This document shows positions 1-11,733 of a stretch of DNA of 64,000 nucleotides, piece after piece; the first letter of the stretch is position 1; every line of letters starts with the position of its first letter. The notes below the pieces were generated by a model. It was not told the origin of the DNA and did no database searches. It saw only the letters and a program-made list of their open reading frames with translations. A program made the translations under genes and the position numbers. The DNA comes from Symsagittifera roscoffensis (taxonomy: Eukaryota; Xenacoelomorpha; Acoela; Convolutidae): NCBI RefSeq assembly GCF_963678635.1, contig NC_087062.1:64081253-64145252 (forward strand), given 5' to 3'.

Positions 1-170
1 CACACGGGCAATCTCGAACACTCCCGGATTGCGTTGGCACAAGGAGGCAATTCTGTGCACTCAATCAGAATGGCTTTGACATTTGGGCTGTTCTTTGGGC
101 TTTTGTTCTCGAGAGATACCATTCCTGGTTGCACCTTAGCGACGTCTACCTTCTCGGCCAAAGCCACGGT
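1..170 (-). pseudogene. C-terminal fragment of Asp/Glu racemase-like pseudogene, left copy
   Basis: This is the left copy of the broken racemase-family gene at 3,095-3,860. It keeps only the C-terminal coding stretch, including the active-site-like ECTELPP motif on the minus strand. At 170 it jumps directly to sequence matching the upstream flank of the other copy (4,135 onward), so 735 bp holding the N-terminal and middle coding parts is missing. The junction has a 2-bp GT overlap. The fragment runs off the left edge of the window. It cannot encode a working enzyme. Confidence 0.75.
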
Positions 171-1053
171 TGCTGAGAAAGTTCACTGTGGAATAGGGAA
201 TATGGAATATGTTAACGAAGTTTAGAAACTAAAAGGGAAGCAAATGATTCATTTAAACGAGCTGAGTGGAAAAAGACTCTCGGAATCGGTATAAAAATGA
301 GAAGCCAAAAAGTTTTATAGTTAAAATTTGCAAAAAGCAGCAAATATCAGTTAGTGGCCTGTTACAATTCGAGAATGTCAACAAATTATCAAAAGACTTG
401 ACTTATTTTTTCTGGCTGTCATTGAACGATGATTTTGAGTCATGCTGTTTTCAAGTATTCAAATAGAATAGATTACAGCATCGAATCGCTCGCTACTATT
501 GCACGACGTACAACGAATTAATTATTCAAGCAACTAGGAAGAAATAATGGTTTATCATGTTTGTTTGAAAAATGTTTTTCTGAATAAAAAAATCAAAATA
601 ACGACAGCACAAAGAAAGCCGATGTCTATTTCAAAAAATATATATTCGATTAAATTTTCTTGCGAATATAAGTTTAAGTATCTGAATGTGTTCTTGCAGT
701 GAAATTTGTTTTATATGAAAATTGCCAGTTCAGAGAAAAAATTGGCTTTTTTACGATGGAGCGTCAATTACTTGAAGTTTGTTTGAAGAGCTAATTATTG
801 GTGTAACGCCTTTCCATTTCTCATTTCACGCTGCAACAAAAGAGTGAGGATTGACAACATATACTTATACCAGGCTTGTAACATGATTACATTTTAGCTA
901 GAGACTTATCTGGGATTTTTGTGTGGCGAGGGTGCTGACAATGACTCTGATAACGAGTTTTGAAAAAAAAACATGAAAGGCATTAAAGCAAGGATAATCG
1001 GTTGCTGTGCAAGTGTCAAATAAAAAAATTTGTTTGCAAGTTTTTGACATTTT
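1..1053. repeat. Duplicated segment, left copy (deletion derivative)
   Basis: Bases 1-170 match 3,232-3,401 and bases 169-1,053 match 4,135-5,020. By eye the only difference is one A in a homopolymer near 963-971. Homology stops at 1,053, where unrelated sequence begins. The near identity means a very recent duplication or an assembly/haplotype artefact. Confidence 0.9.
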
Positions 1054-3094
1054 CTTTGGCCTCTGCTTCGCCCTAAAAACATATTCCGCATGCTTGTCAA
1101 GCGTCTAGTATCATCAGACACAATCAAGACTATCTTCCTCCATGGAATTTTCCCCGATACCGAACCCTCGTAAGTTTGAATTTTATTATTAAACTAACGA
1201 ATAAAACCTGACATTTCTTTTTTAAGTTTCACCAGTCACTCATCTGAAAGAAAAAAACCCAAAAAAAAATCACAAACTCTTTTTACAGTTTTAAAATCTT
1301 AATCTAACAATGAAACTGACCAATATAAGTGAAGTAAACTTCATAACAAATACGTTAAATTAAAAATTCTGTAGTAAAATTTAAAAAATTTTCAGTAGTA
1401 AGTTAATAAGATGCAAGAAACTAACCTTTTTATGTGCGCTTCTTTTATAACTGAATGTTTTTTTTCACTCGACCACATTTCACACACTCTATTCAACAAA
1501 CTCGAACAACTCGCCCACGTAGAATTGTTTATTAAATGAGTTTCAAGTTTCAACAATAACTGATAACAATTTCAACTTGTTTTCACGCGTTTCAAACTTT
1601 TCTTTAACTCGGTTGGTAAAATTTATAAGTAACCTTAAAGTAAACAACGCAGCTTACTAATACCACAAAACCAACCGCATGTATAAGAAAGTCCCACGGT
1701 ACTCAGACCAAATTAAACCCAGGTTAAAACTGGATAAGATTTTCTTTTGAAACCCACTTTCAAGTTTTTTTAAACCCACTTAAACACCAAAATGTCAAAA
1801 GAAAAATCCAAAACGCAATAATGCGTTTTTGATAAAAGGACACAACCAAAAACAAAAAAGAGAAAAAACACCTGATAAAATAGAGCAAAAGAGAAAAAAC
1901 ACCTGATAAAATAGAACAAAAAGTTGAACACAAAAAGAGACTCTGCTCAAAGAGACGGTAAAATTATACTCCCTCAACTGGCCTCACCATCTAGTAGGAC
2001 GTGCTAAACATGCCCTATAGCCGGTTTAACCAACCGCGCTACAACCACGCTTGCGACACGCACTCAACTTTTGATGAGAGTTGCTTTAGGGTGGAGGCGA
2101 AAACAGGTGAGAGTTGCTCTTGCTGAGAGGCGAAAACAACTAATGAATATCATAACTAAAACTGATCTCACTAACATGATGTAGATTTAAAATGCAATGT
2201 AAAAAATTTTCCCCTGTGCAAACGGAACGAGCAGCACAGGGAGATAAAAACTCGACGACATTCCGACTTTGGAATGACAAATCTGTTGGTTTGTTGCCGT
2301 AGTCACAACCCTCACAGGATTTGAAATATGGACCCATCATCGCAGCAAATGAATCCATTGAAGAATAACAATGGCCAACTCGGTGTTGATTTCGCATACC
2401 GATCCTAGTCACATGGCGCCTCACACAGAGAAGTCAACTTCACCTTGCACGTAGTCTCGCTCTAGCTTAACGAAATCAAAACATCATTGCAACAATCTAA
2501 AATCTTGACACGATCACTCAAGACGACCCACAATCAAACGAGACCCACTTCTGGAACACGAACAACTCTTTTCCTTTTCTCTACGAAGACAACTACATCT
2601 CCCCTTCTTTCATGCAGTCACTGCTTCAAAAGAACACTACTCCAAAAAACCAAGAAATATCTCCATCAATCCTTCACTAAAATAAACAATTTAAAAACTA
2701 AAAACTCTAAGCCCCGGATGGTTGGAACCAGTTTAAAATTAGTAATTATAACCAATTATTTTCTTGATAAAACTATCTTTTTAATAAATTTCTTACTAAC
2801 CAATAATAATCCATAACTAACACTGGCAATTATTTGTAGTGCTGAAAGTACTCGTAGTTTCAGCACCGGAACAATTTGAATATAACTTTGAAGACAGTTG
2901 TTCTCCTTTGGAACAGGTTTTAGAAATCTAACCCGCAATTACCAGGTTACACTAGATCTATTGAGACTAGGAAATGTAAGAGTAAGATTAAGATTGGTAT
3001 TAGACTAAGAAGTTGCACGAATCTATCCGGCCGAAAATAAGATAGCGTGACGAACAGACGATGTACTTTGTCTGAAATTACTATATAATTGACC
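1054..3094. other. AT-rich spacer, no gene seen
   Basis: No convincing coding sequence on either strand. The only local structure noted is a two-copy 31-bp direct repeat (unit GAGAAAAAACACCTGATAAA plus about 11 bases) at 1,860-1,921. Confidence 0.5.
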
Positions 3095-3860
3095 ACTCCC
3101 GGCAGTAACTCATTCGGTCCAAATGAGTACTCGTCCTAAACCTGGTCCCAATCGGCCTGCGATCCTTGCTTTCCGTATCTTGGCTTGTTCAGGAACGCAG
3201 ACACAACATAGTTGCAAGCTGAGATCACTCCCACACGGGCAATCTCGAACACTCCCGGATTGCGTTGGCACAAGGAGGCAATTCTGTGCACTCAATCAGA
3301 ATGGCTTTGACATTTGGGCTGTTCTTTGGGCTTTTGTTCTCGAGAGATACCATTCCTGGTTGCACCTTAGCGACGTCTACCTTCTCGGCCAAAGCCACGG
3401 TCTCGAAACCGGGGTTGTTTTCATAGCCGAGAATCTTAATTCTGGGATCGACGATTGAGAACCCGCGTGCATTTTCGAATGCTGCGGCTATTTGTCCCAA
3501 GGCGAAGCCGTTTGCAGTCATGACAATGATTAAGTCGGTTTGTGAAGGAGTAGCTTAGCTTGGATTGACTTCAGTTGTATGCTCAAAGCCACATCGTAAA
3601 AGTACGCCATGAAGTACACCAGTCTCTAGTGATCACGTTCACTTTTTTCTCGTTGATAAGTTGACGGACTCGATGAATCTGGACTGGACCTCGTGAGTCA
3701 TCTTTCCGGACTGGGCCATTTTGAAAGTGAGCCCTGGGACTACTTTGTAGTGGTCATCCTATCCGTAGGTATCTGGGCAATCATTGTCTCCACATGCGGG
3801 AGAGTAGTCATAGTCCAATCTGATCACGCCAAGAGTGGGAGGAGCTGCTTTAAGACTCAT
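3095..3860 (-). pseudogene. Asp/Glu/hydantoin racemase family pseudogene
   Basis: Reading the minus strand from an ATG at 3,860 gives a start with PPTLGVIRLDYDY, then KVVPGLTFKMAQSGKMT, NVIT, TANG and ECTELPP, in the order typical of eukaryotic and bacterial aspartate/glutamate racemase-like proteins of about 250 residues. The C-terminal Cys motif ECTELPP is intact. The first catalytic Cys region, normally GDCGF, is damaged. There is an in-frame stop after the CPDTYG stretch (about 3,757), frameshifts around 3,590-3,700, and another frame change near 3,225 beyond which GVISACNYVVSAFLNKPRYG continues the family C-terminus to about 3,095. The gene is dead here. The family is patchy in animals, so horizontal acquisition is possible but not shown. 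Identification rests on motif order. Confidence 0.8.
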
Positions 3861-5020
3861 TTTGTATTTTTGAGCCTGGAGTTTTTTTGCAAACTGTAAA
3901 TTAAGTGGAAAATATGATTTGAGAGTGAAAGTTGGAAAGGCTGGATTCCCTTCTAAAGGCAAAAATCCATGTATCATAGTGAATGTTGCAGGAGCATATT
4001 GCATACCATTCGATGTCCAACTTCCATTGCTCTGCTATTGAGAGTATTTTTGTCGACATGCTCATAACTGACTGCGGTGAAGTGTATTCTTGGAGAACAA
4101 CGAAGTTATCGGGGCACTTAATGGTCAATCTCAAGTTGCTGAGAAAGTTCACTGTGGAATAGGGAATATGGAATATGTTAACGAAGTTTAGAAACTAAAA
4201 GGGAAGCAAATGATTCATTTAAACGAGCTGAGTGGAAAAAGACTCTCGGAATCGGTATAAAAATGAGAAGCCAAAAAGTTTTATAGTTAAAATTTGCAAA
4301 AAGCAGCAAATATCAGTTAGTGGCCTGTTACAATTCGAGAATGTCAACAAATTATCAAAAGACTTGACTTATTTTTTCTGGCTGTCATTGAACGATGATT
4401 TTGAGTCATGCTGTTTTCAAGTATTCAAATAGAATAGATTACAGCATCGAATCGCTCGCTACTATTGCACGACGTACAACGAATTAATTATTCAAGCAAC
4501 TAGGAAGAAATAATGGTTTATCATGTTTGTTTGAAAAATGTTTTTCTGAATAAAAAAATCAAAATAACGACAGCACAAAGAAAGCCGATGTCTATTTCAA
4601 AAAATATATATTCGATTAAATTTTCTTGCGAATATAAGTTTAAGTATCTGAATGTGTTCTTGCAGTGAAATTTGTTTTATATGAAAATTGCCAGTTCAGA
4701 GAAAAAATTGGCTTTTTTACGATGGAGCGTCAATTACTTGAAGTTTGTTTGAAGAGCTAATTATTGGTGTAACGCCTTTCCATTTCTCATTTCACGCTGC
4801 AACAAAAGAGTGAGGATTGACAACATATACTTATACCAGGCTTGTAACATGATTACATTTTAGCTAGAGACTTATCTGGGATTTTTGTGTGGCGAGGGTG
4901 CTGACAATGACTCTGATAACGAGTTTTGAAAAAAAAAACATGAAAGGCATTAAAGCAAGGATAATCGGTTGCTGTGCAAGTGTCAAATAAAAAAATTTGT
5001 TTGCAAGTTTTTGACATTTT
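3232..5020. repeat. Duplicated segment, right (fuller) copy
   Basis: Partner of 1-1,053. It contains the 735 bp absent from the left copy (about 3,402-4,136). The part right of 4,135 is non-coding AT-rich DNA upstream of the pseudogene start; a 66-codon open frame in it is repeated unchanged in both copies only because the DNA is duplicated. Homology ends at 5,020. Confidence 0.9.
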
Positions 5021-6452
5021 AAGCGTGATTTAATGAGAGGAAAGACAAAAATTTAGAACTTCGATTAAAGATATCATAAGAAATACAGCCGTCTTCGTAA
5101 AAAAATTAGGTGAAAAAAAAACAAAAAAAAACTTACTCAGAAAATTCTTTTTTTTTTTGTTTGCAAGGAAGCTCAAAATGAAGCTTCAAAAATCGTTTTC
5201 CTGGAAAAATTACGCAACTTTTGACCTAATTACGCAATTTTAAATCAATAATACGTTACTCGCTCGCTTTATTTGCTAAAATTACTCTGAAAAGCAAAGT
5301 TTTTGAATCCAAGAGCTTTCTCGAACCCAAAAATTCTATTTTTTTCTAAGTAATTTTATTATATTTCGAAATATGACAGGAGCGTTTAATACAGTATATC
5401 AATCGATCCATTTTTTTGATATATATTTTGGTATCTCGTTCGGAAAACCCTAATATAAACCCGAAGACAAAGTTCATCGCGGCTTTCGCGTAAACAAACA
5501 CTTCTGCGTTTGTGCTTCCAAAATTGATTGCCGGAATTTTAAAAATCTGATAGAAAGAACGACCTAAAGAAATTATTGTCGATTTTTTTTCGGCTTGGTG
5601 TGATAAAAGGAGCTGAACAAACAATTGATAATTAGATTTGTTCGGCAATCATAGTTAAATAAGCAAATAAAAACAATTTTTCTAGAAAAATTACTAGAAA
5701 AACAAAAAAAATGTCTGCAGTTTTTTCAATTTTTAAAAGTTTTGATTCCAAAACGGCGCTAAAATGCTAAGTTCACTCATATCAAACTAAATTGTTACTT
5801 TTTAAATTAAGCTATCATAAGCTTTTAAGCAAATAAAATAAGACTTTTCGCTAACTTCATTAAAATAAGACTTATCGCTCGAAATAAGACAAAAATCATT
5901 GAATTCAAACCGGTTTTTCTCGACACTTGAAAAACTTTTTTGAAGGTTTTTTAATTTGATTGGAATCACGACTGTAAAGGCTTTAATACAATGATATATC
6001 ACTCAACCCAGTCACCACATCACCTTGGTACTCAAAAAAGATTTATCTCATCATGTCGGTACTCAAAAAAGAATAAAATGTTAGGCAATTTTCAAACGCT
6101 AATTTTCTTCATGTGGTCCAATTTTTATGGATCAAGTGGCAAAGCGAACTGTACAGGGGGCTCATAAGTTGGTGGCGGAAAAATTATTTCGTACTATTTT
6201 ATTCCCATATCGCTTTATTCAGTTCCAGAATATCCCATTGGTCAAAACATGACCAGCCATTAAAGCAAATTTCAATTAAAATTTTCCACAGTTAGGATTC
6301 AGAAATGTTTGTTTCAAAATTAGTTATTATTGAGTTTTTTTCGAATAAAAATTAATTGAAACTACGGTTCTTTTGAATAAAAACGTCGTTAGAATTTTAA
6401 TGAGCGCCCCAAGTGCAAAACTTTTACTTGCATTTAAAATGTAAATTCTAAC
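5021..6452. other. AT-rich spacer, no gene seen
   Basis: Long A and T runs and short open frames without recognisable protein features. I see nothing functional. Confidence 0.4.
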
Positions 6453-6766
6453 TAGAGTTGGAACCGGGCCTGAATTTGAAATCCGGCCCGGCCCTATTGG
6501 GAAACGAAAATTTCAAACGCGGGCCCATTTTTAATGAAAACACGACTTTCTTACCAAAAAGTAAATCTAAATTTAAATGTGAACTTAAAAAGTGACAATT
6601 CAATAAGTTCGATTTGCCCAGCCCTGCTGAAGTCACGCTCCCTCTGGGCGTTTGTAGCTTGAACGGTGAAAGGTGTAAATTTTTCTGCAAGTCAGGCCCG
6701 GTTGCTTGTCCTAAAAATGAGGCCAGAGCCCGGCCCGTAAACATCCCGGGCCCGGTTCCAACCCTG
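6453..6766. mobile_element. hAT-like MITE with 8-bp target duplication
   Basis: The left end TAGAGTTGGAACCGGGCC and the inverted right end (read inward CAGGGTTGGAACCGGGCCC) form terminal inverted repeats. The flanks ATTCTAAC (6,445-6,452) and ATTCTAGC (6,767-6,774) match at 7 of 8 bases, as expected for a hAT-type insertion that has aged. The 314-bp GC-richer interior has no coding capacity. Confidence 0.8.
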
Positions 6767-6774
6767 ATTCTAGC

Positions 6775-7539
6775 AAATGAATTTCAGAGGAACTATTTTT
6801 ATAATGACACGCTAAACTGGGGCTAGTTGTCTGGCAACCTCTTTCTTATTGCGTTTTTTTACAAAGATGATTTTTAAAATCAAAATGGTGAAAAACGATC
6901 AAATTATTGAACGATTGATTTCTAACCAAAATCCTTCAAAGCGAATTAAAACAATTTTACAAAAAATTTTATTTCCTTATATCTATACCGACTTTATTGT
7001 CTGAAAAAACCTGGACGTTCTTAGAAAAATTTTATTTATTCAGTTGTTAATGTCTGGGAATGAGAAAATACTAATGATAAGTTTTTTGAGGCTGTTTTTT
7101 TCTAAAATAGCAGTCCTGCGGGAAAATTGAACTGACCTATTCGTCTTTTTCCAACGTTTTGATTACCAGTGCCTTTGTATCGATATGTTTTAAGACTTAA
7201 GTCAAAACCAAAGTTATCAATCAGTTTAATGAATATTTTTCGATGGTCGTTTCCGTCTAAATATTTGTAAAATCGTTATTTTAAAAAAAAAGCTGTCATG
7301 AAAACTATCAAATATAGCATTTAAATGTTTGAATTTTGATTTGAAAGTTTGAAGTCGTTAGACGCAGTCAGAATAACTCTAACGTTTTAATCGGCGCAGA
7401 GTTTTTCTTACAACTATTTCAGATCTTTTTACCGTTTTTGATTTTAACATTTTAGGCGAAATTCTTATAAATGCTGAAATTAACATTAGTAGTTTTTTGG
7501 ACATTTGGGTTGCGAACTGACAGCTCCGACTACCAATTG
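6775..7539. other. Spacer, no gene seen
   Basis: AT-rich sequence between the MITE and the decayed gypsy pol. It may include unrecognisable 3' parts of that element; no motif was found. Confidence 0.35.
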
Positions 7540-9130
7540 TCTTCTGAATCGCGGGGGTAAATGATGCCTTCTTTTCTTGTCAATGTTTCAGTTCCTTTGT
7601 GAAGTGTGATTCAGCTTCTGATCAAAGTCTTCGATCGCCCCTTCTGAGTTTACGTATGTCCTGAAAAGTCCAATTTGGAGATCGCTTTGATGTTATTAAG
7701 CTTAATTTTTTAGTAGCTGCGTTTAAGATGTCGTTTTGGAAGAAAAAGATTTTTTGTTCTACTGTCACGTTTAAAACAGTCGACTTCGAGCAATTGCATA
7801 TTAGATTTGTTCTCCTGCTACGTAGCTCACTTTTAATCTATTTCACATCGGCGACAGAGTCTTCCTGGTTATTCTGGCTTATGAAATGTCCACTATTTCT
7901 GTGTGGAGCAAACAGGAACCGCAAGGGTTTGCGATCTGTGTGTTGAGTGATTTGCGTTCCAGCAAGATTTGCTTTAATGGTGTCATCACTAACGGGATTG
8001 CTTCAGCCTCTTGTACTGTGGCTGGTAGCTTCCTTGAAGCGTAGATTACCGATTTTCCATCTTAAGAGAGCGCCAGCAACTGGTGTTCAGAAGTGTCAGT
8101 TGTCGCTGTCAATTCTATCTCCCAGAAAACGGTTGCAACATTTGTGAAAGTTTTTTAAAAAAAAACTTAGTCGGTAAACTCAAAGTGCTGACTACGTAAG
8201 TTACTGACCGGAAGCACCTTCGCGGCAAACTCGGTTATCATTCGTCCGTAAAAGTTTCATAGTTGTTTGTTTGAAATCCAATCACAAAGGCAATCTTCAA
8301 TTTTGATTCCAGTAACTTATACGCAGTAGCTTGAAAGGAGTTGGTCATAAGTAGTTTGGAGTTTTTTTCAATGATCTTGAAAATCTTATCTCAAAGTTGG
8401 TCGATGCGCGCTATCATAATTACTTTTTAGGGCTTTTTTTCTTACAAAAAGAAGGTCGTCTTGTAGGCTAATGACGCCTTTGATTCTTTCCTGTGTCTTC
8501 TTAGAACGGCTTTGAAAAGTCGAGGAGAAGTTCTTGAAACCTTCAAACAATCTGCACATCTTGCACAAGTCTTACTGGATTTTGATTGTTCACACTTCTT
8601 TGTCTGTTTCGCCTAGTTTGATCTAATGTTATGAGATGTTGAAGTGTCTCTATGTCGGGTAATCAGTATTCTTCGTCAATTTTTTTTACCATTGAGCTTA
8701 GGTTTGTAGTCGGCGCAAAGTCTCAAGTGACTTGTTTTCTATCTCTCCAAAACGACTTGTGATGCCTTACCCACTTTTGCATGCTCCACAGGAGAATGGC
8801 TGAGTAACGGGCCTCAGATTCACTTGGGTTTTGTAACCTCTGATTGTTGTTATTTTTGTTCTTTTGACATATAGTTTAAGTCCATGGCATGTTTGCGTTC
8901 CTTGATTTTTAATTTTGCCAATGGCATGTTCCATGGCATGTCCATAGATTCCGAGCTATCCCATCTAGAGTAAGTTTTCTAAATCTCTCCTAGATGCTTG
9001 GCAAAATCACTGTTCTGTCAGCAACCACATCCGAACAAATATTTACTTCGTTGCCATCTATGATGACGTTTTACCATGTAGAACCCATTCCATTGATATT
9101 TGAAGCAAAAAGCATGACTATTTAAAAGTC
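7540..9130 (-). pseudogene. Degenerate Ty3/gypsy-like pol (protease-RT-RNase H remains)
   Basis: On the minus strand, pieces in shifting frames follow the gypsy pol order. At about 9,010-9,100 there is a weak protease-like stretch ending in a TVILPSI-like segment. Near 8,640-8,720 a DYKPKLNG stretch resembles the RT segment before the catalytic region. At 8,455-8,463 the triad QDD lies in IKGVISLQDDLLF, the counterpart of the usual RT catalytic box. At about 8,002-8,050 YASRKLPATVQEAE matches the RNase H start. At 7,803-7,838 VSYVAGEQI matches the connection after RNase H. Many stops and frameshifts interrupt it. No LTRs were recognised around it. Confidence 0.72.
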
Positions 9131-11028
9131 GTTTTTGGAGATTTTCACTTCTTTCTAATTTGAGAAATGGCCCCATCAACATAATGGCCTACTGTCCTAC
9201 TGTTTCTACTATTATCTTTGTTGTAGGCAAACTCATTTCAGCTCACTTACTCAAAGGGTTCCAAAATTATAGGGGTAAGCCTTCAGCTCTAGTTATTTCG
9301 TTGCCTGACCCATAATATATTTTTTTGGGGTTTTGCGTGAGGTTCATTACAAATAAAATTATTTTTTTTTTTGAATTTAAACAGTTTAGTTTTTTAAAGA
9401 AAAACATTCTCATCGAGTGTAAAAAGTCAATCTGATTCTCCAGAGTTTCATTCTGATGCGAACACTTCTGTTTGAACGACTGCTTTTTTTCATTGATCAA
9501 ACAAACACCACTTACAATCAATGGAGGAGAAAACATAGTTTCGGAGTTTTTTGATTTTGCGAGTTTTTTGTCTTGGCATATATTTTTGTGTTGCTAACCT
9601 TTTCGATGATTATTTGTGTTAGCTGATTTTGCGTGGAAAACAAAAAAAAGGAAAAAAAATTAAAACATGCCCGGATAAAAAATTTCTCCCATTTTTCAAA
9701 TGGTCGGAACAATGACACCTAAGACAGTTTTAAAAAGATTTACGGTTTAGTTGGCTAACCATTGATGTGCCAAGATAGTACTTAAGGAGACAAAGTTTTG
9801 AGTGGGCACAATACCGGGGGTGCAACCGGGGGATGATCTTCTAAAATTAATTTTTCTTTAAATTTTTTAGTTATTTTTAAATCTCATCAATAATTTCACT
9901 TGAAACTACTCAAAAGGTTTTAAACTGCAGTCGGACTAATCTGGGTTTCACCTTGATACGAGCAGTCGTGTTTAACTTGCAATTGAAATTCTACTTTAGA
10001 AAATAATTTAAGTTGTCATATCATAACGCACTAAAATTTTGCATGGAGAACTGAAAAATTGTTCAGAACACATTTCTATTTGATCCAATTTGTGAAGAAA
10101 AAGAGGAATATATATACCTGGGGTGATCTATGTGCTTAATGTTTTTGAAATAAATGACGGATTATTTGTGCTCGGGGTGTTTTTTCTCCAGACAATTTTC
10201 GACTTTTTAATTAACCATTTTTGACGGATGTTTTTTCTATCATCCAAAAAAATATTGTTTTGAGCTCAAAATTGAACAAATACTTTAGCTGGGATCATTT
10301 GTTGGCCTTTTCCCGCGCACCTCACATGAGCAGCAATTTTATGATATAATGAGTGGCCTTCCAAGGTTGAGTATGAAGACCAAATATGTTTGTCATGGCC
10401 TAATTCTACTGTATGGCAATTTTTATAACAACAGGACATAACAAGATATTTTTTTGTAAAATTTGCAGGTGGGGGATGGGGTAAAATGAGCTATTTTTGT
10501 TAATTTATGGAAGTTTAAAGATAGCCGGTTTAGTTTGGCCCATTCGGGACAATTAACGCTCGATACATTTTTCTCTATTGACGCGTGAGTGTAGGTTTGA
10601 TCCCTCTAAGAAGTCTTTTTAAATTAGACTGATGTATGCAATTCGGATTTTTTGACGTTTGCACTTTATATGTCGTGTGGGGGACTGATTTTTAAAAACT
10701 GCAAGAAAATTGTTAATCATTTTTTCATTTCTTTTTTGAAATGTCATCAAATTATTTTTCTAAAGCGAACACTATACTCCAGGCAACCTAAAAGTCAGTC
10801 TGCTTTTTCAAGGCTGAGCCAAGATACGAGCAGTTTTTTTTTAATTCAGACCGATTTGACAGCGTATGGCTATCAAACCTTGTCAAGGCTTGGATTGCCA
10901 AGCGAGTATGCTTGCATTAGAGTTGGCTTATCGAATAATAGTCTCATAGTTTCAATACCAGAATTAGTTTTGCATGGCAATTTATTGGCGCTCAAATCGA
11001 ATCGTTCGGAGCTTCAACCTTGATATAC
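9131..11028. other. Spacer with diverged MITE relative
   Basis: No gene seen. At about 10,340-10,490 the sequence TATGAAGACCAAATATGTTT and its continuation resemble the interior of the MITEs at 11,037 and 38,518, and also the DNA at 38,330-38,490, so this is an old relative. Short phrases like CTTGATACGAGCAGTC recur near 9,951, 10,815 and 11,022. Confidence 0.45.
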
Positions 11029-11036
11029 GAACAGTC

Positions 11037-11254
11037 GGCTCTTTTCCACTTTCCCCCCACCTTTCAAAATATCGATTTTATGTTTGATTTACGTGTTATT
11101 ACGGCTAAATGCGTGACGTTACGCTGTAAAGTATGAAGAACAAATCTGTTCATAATTGTCAATTTGTTCACCATGCCAATTTTCATTGCATTATGACAAC
11201 GTTAAATAAGGTTTTCAAAAATGAATTTGAAGGGGGGGAAACTGGAAAAGAGCC
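11037..11254. mobile_element. MITE, GGCTCTTTTCC family, copy 1
   Basis: 218-bp element with inverted ends GGCTCTTTTCCACTTTCCCC and (inward) GGCTCTTTTCCAGTTTCCCC. It is flanked by a perfect 8-bp target duplication GAACAGTC at 11,029-11,036 and 11,255-11,262. There is no coding capacity. The 8-bp duplication fits hAT or P-type transposases; the superfamily is not certain. Confidence 0.88.
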
Positions 11255-11505
11255 GAACAGTCTTGTTGTATTTTTTATCAAAAAAACGCATTCTGGCTTA
11301 AGAAATTACGCGTGCAATGCAAAAATAAAATTTGGAGTGTAAGCGTACGCAGTAGAAAAGCTAGAAAAGCCTGGTTAAATTAATAAGCATTTAATTGCTG
11401 GCTGGTTTTTTTTTTCGTTTTTCAATTAATTAGTTCAAAGTTCACACTGAAAATGGTTTTGCTCTAATCTTAGTTGCCTTCGTCAGTTTTTTTGTTTGTT
11501 TTTGG

Positions 11506-11719
11506 GGCTCTTTTCCAGTCCCCCCCTTTAAAAATACCGAGTTTTATGTTTGTTTTACGCGTTATTACGGCTAAATGCGTGATGTTACGCTCTAAAGTAA
11601 GAAGAACAAATCTGTTCAGAGTTGTCGATTTGTTCACCACGTTAAATTTCATTGCATTATGACAACGTTAAATAGACTTTTCAAAATTGAATTTGAAAGG
11701 GGGGGACTGAAAAAGAACC
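11506..11719. mobile_element. MITE, GGCTCTTTTCC family, copy 2
   Basis: 214-bp element homologous to 11,037-11,254 in the same orientation. Ends are GGCTCTTTTCCAGTCCCCCC and (inward) GGTTCTTTTTCAGTCCCCCC. A perfect 8-bp target duplication GTTTTTGG lies at 11,498-11,505 and 11,720-11,727. The insertion ends 7 bp from the stop codon of the M1 peptidase gene, so it probably forms that gene's 3' UTR or terminator region. Confidence 0.88.
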
Positions 11720-11733
11720 GTTTTTGGAATGGC

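Noticed and set aside
266-466. 66-codon open frame present identically at 4,232-4,432
   Set aside because: Its conservation is explained by the recent DNA duplication; it has no motif and is rich in A-run Lys codons.
3123-3458. 111-codon plus-strand open frame
   Set aside because: It is antisense to the racemase pseudogene, whose minus-strand reading matches a known family.
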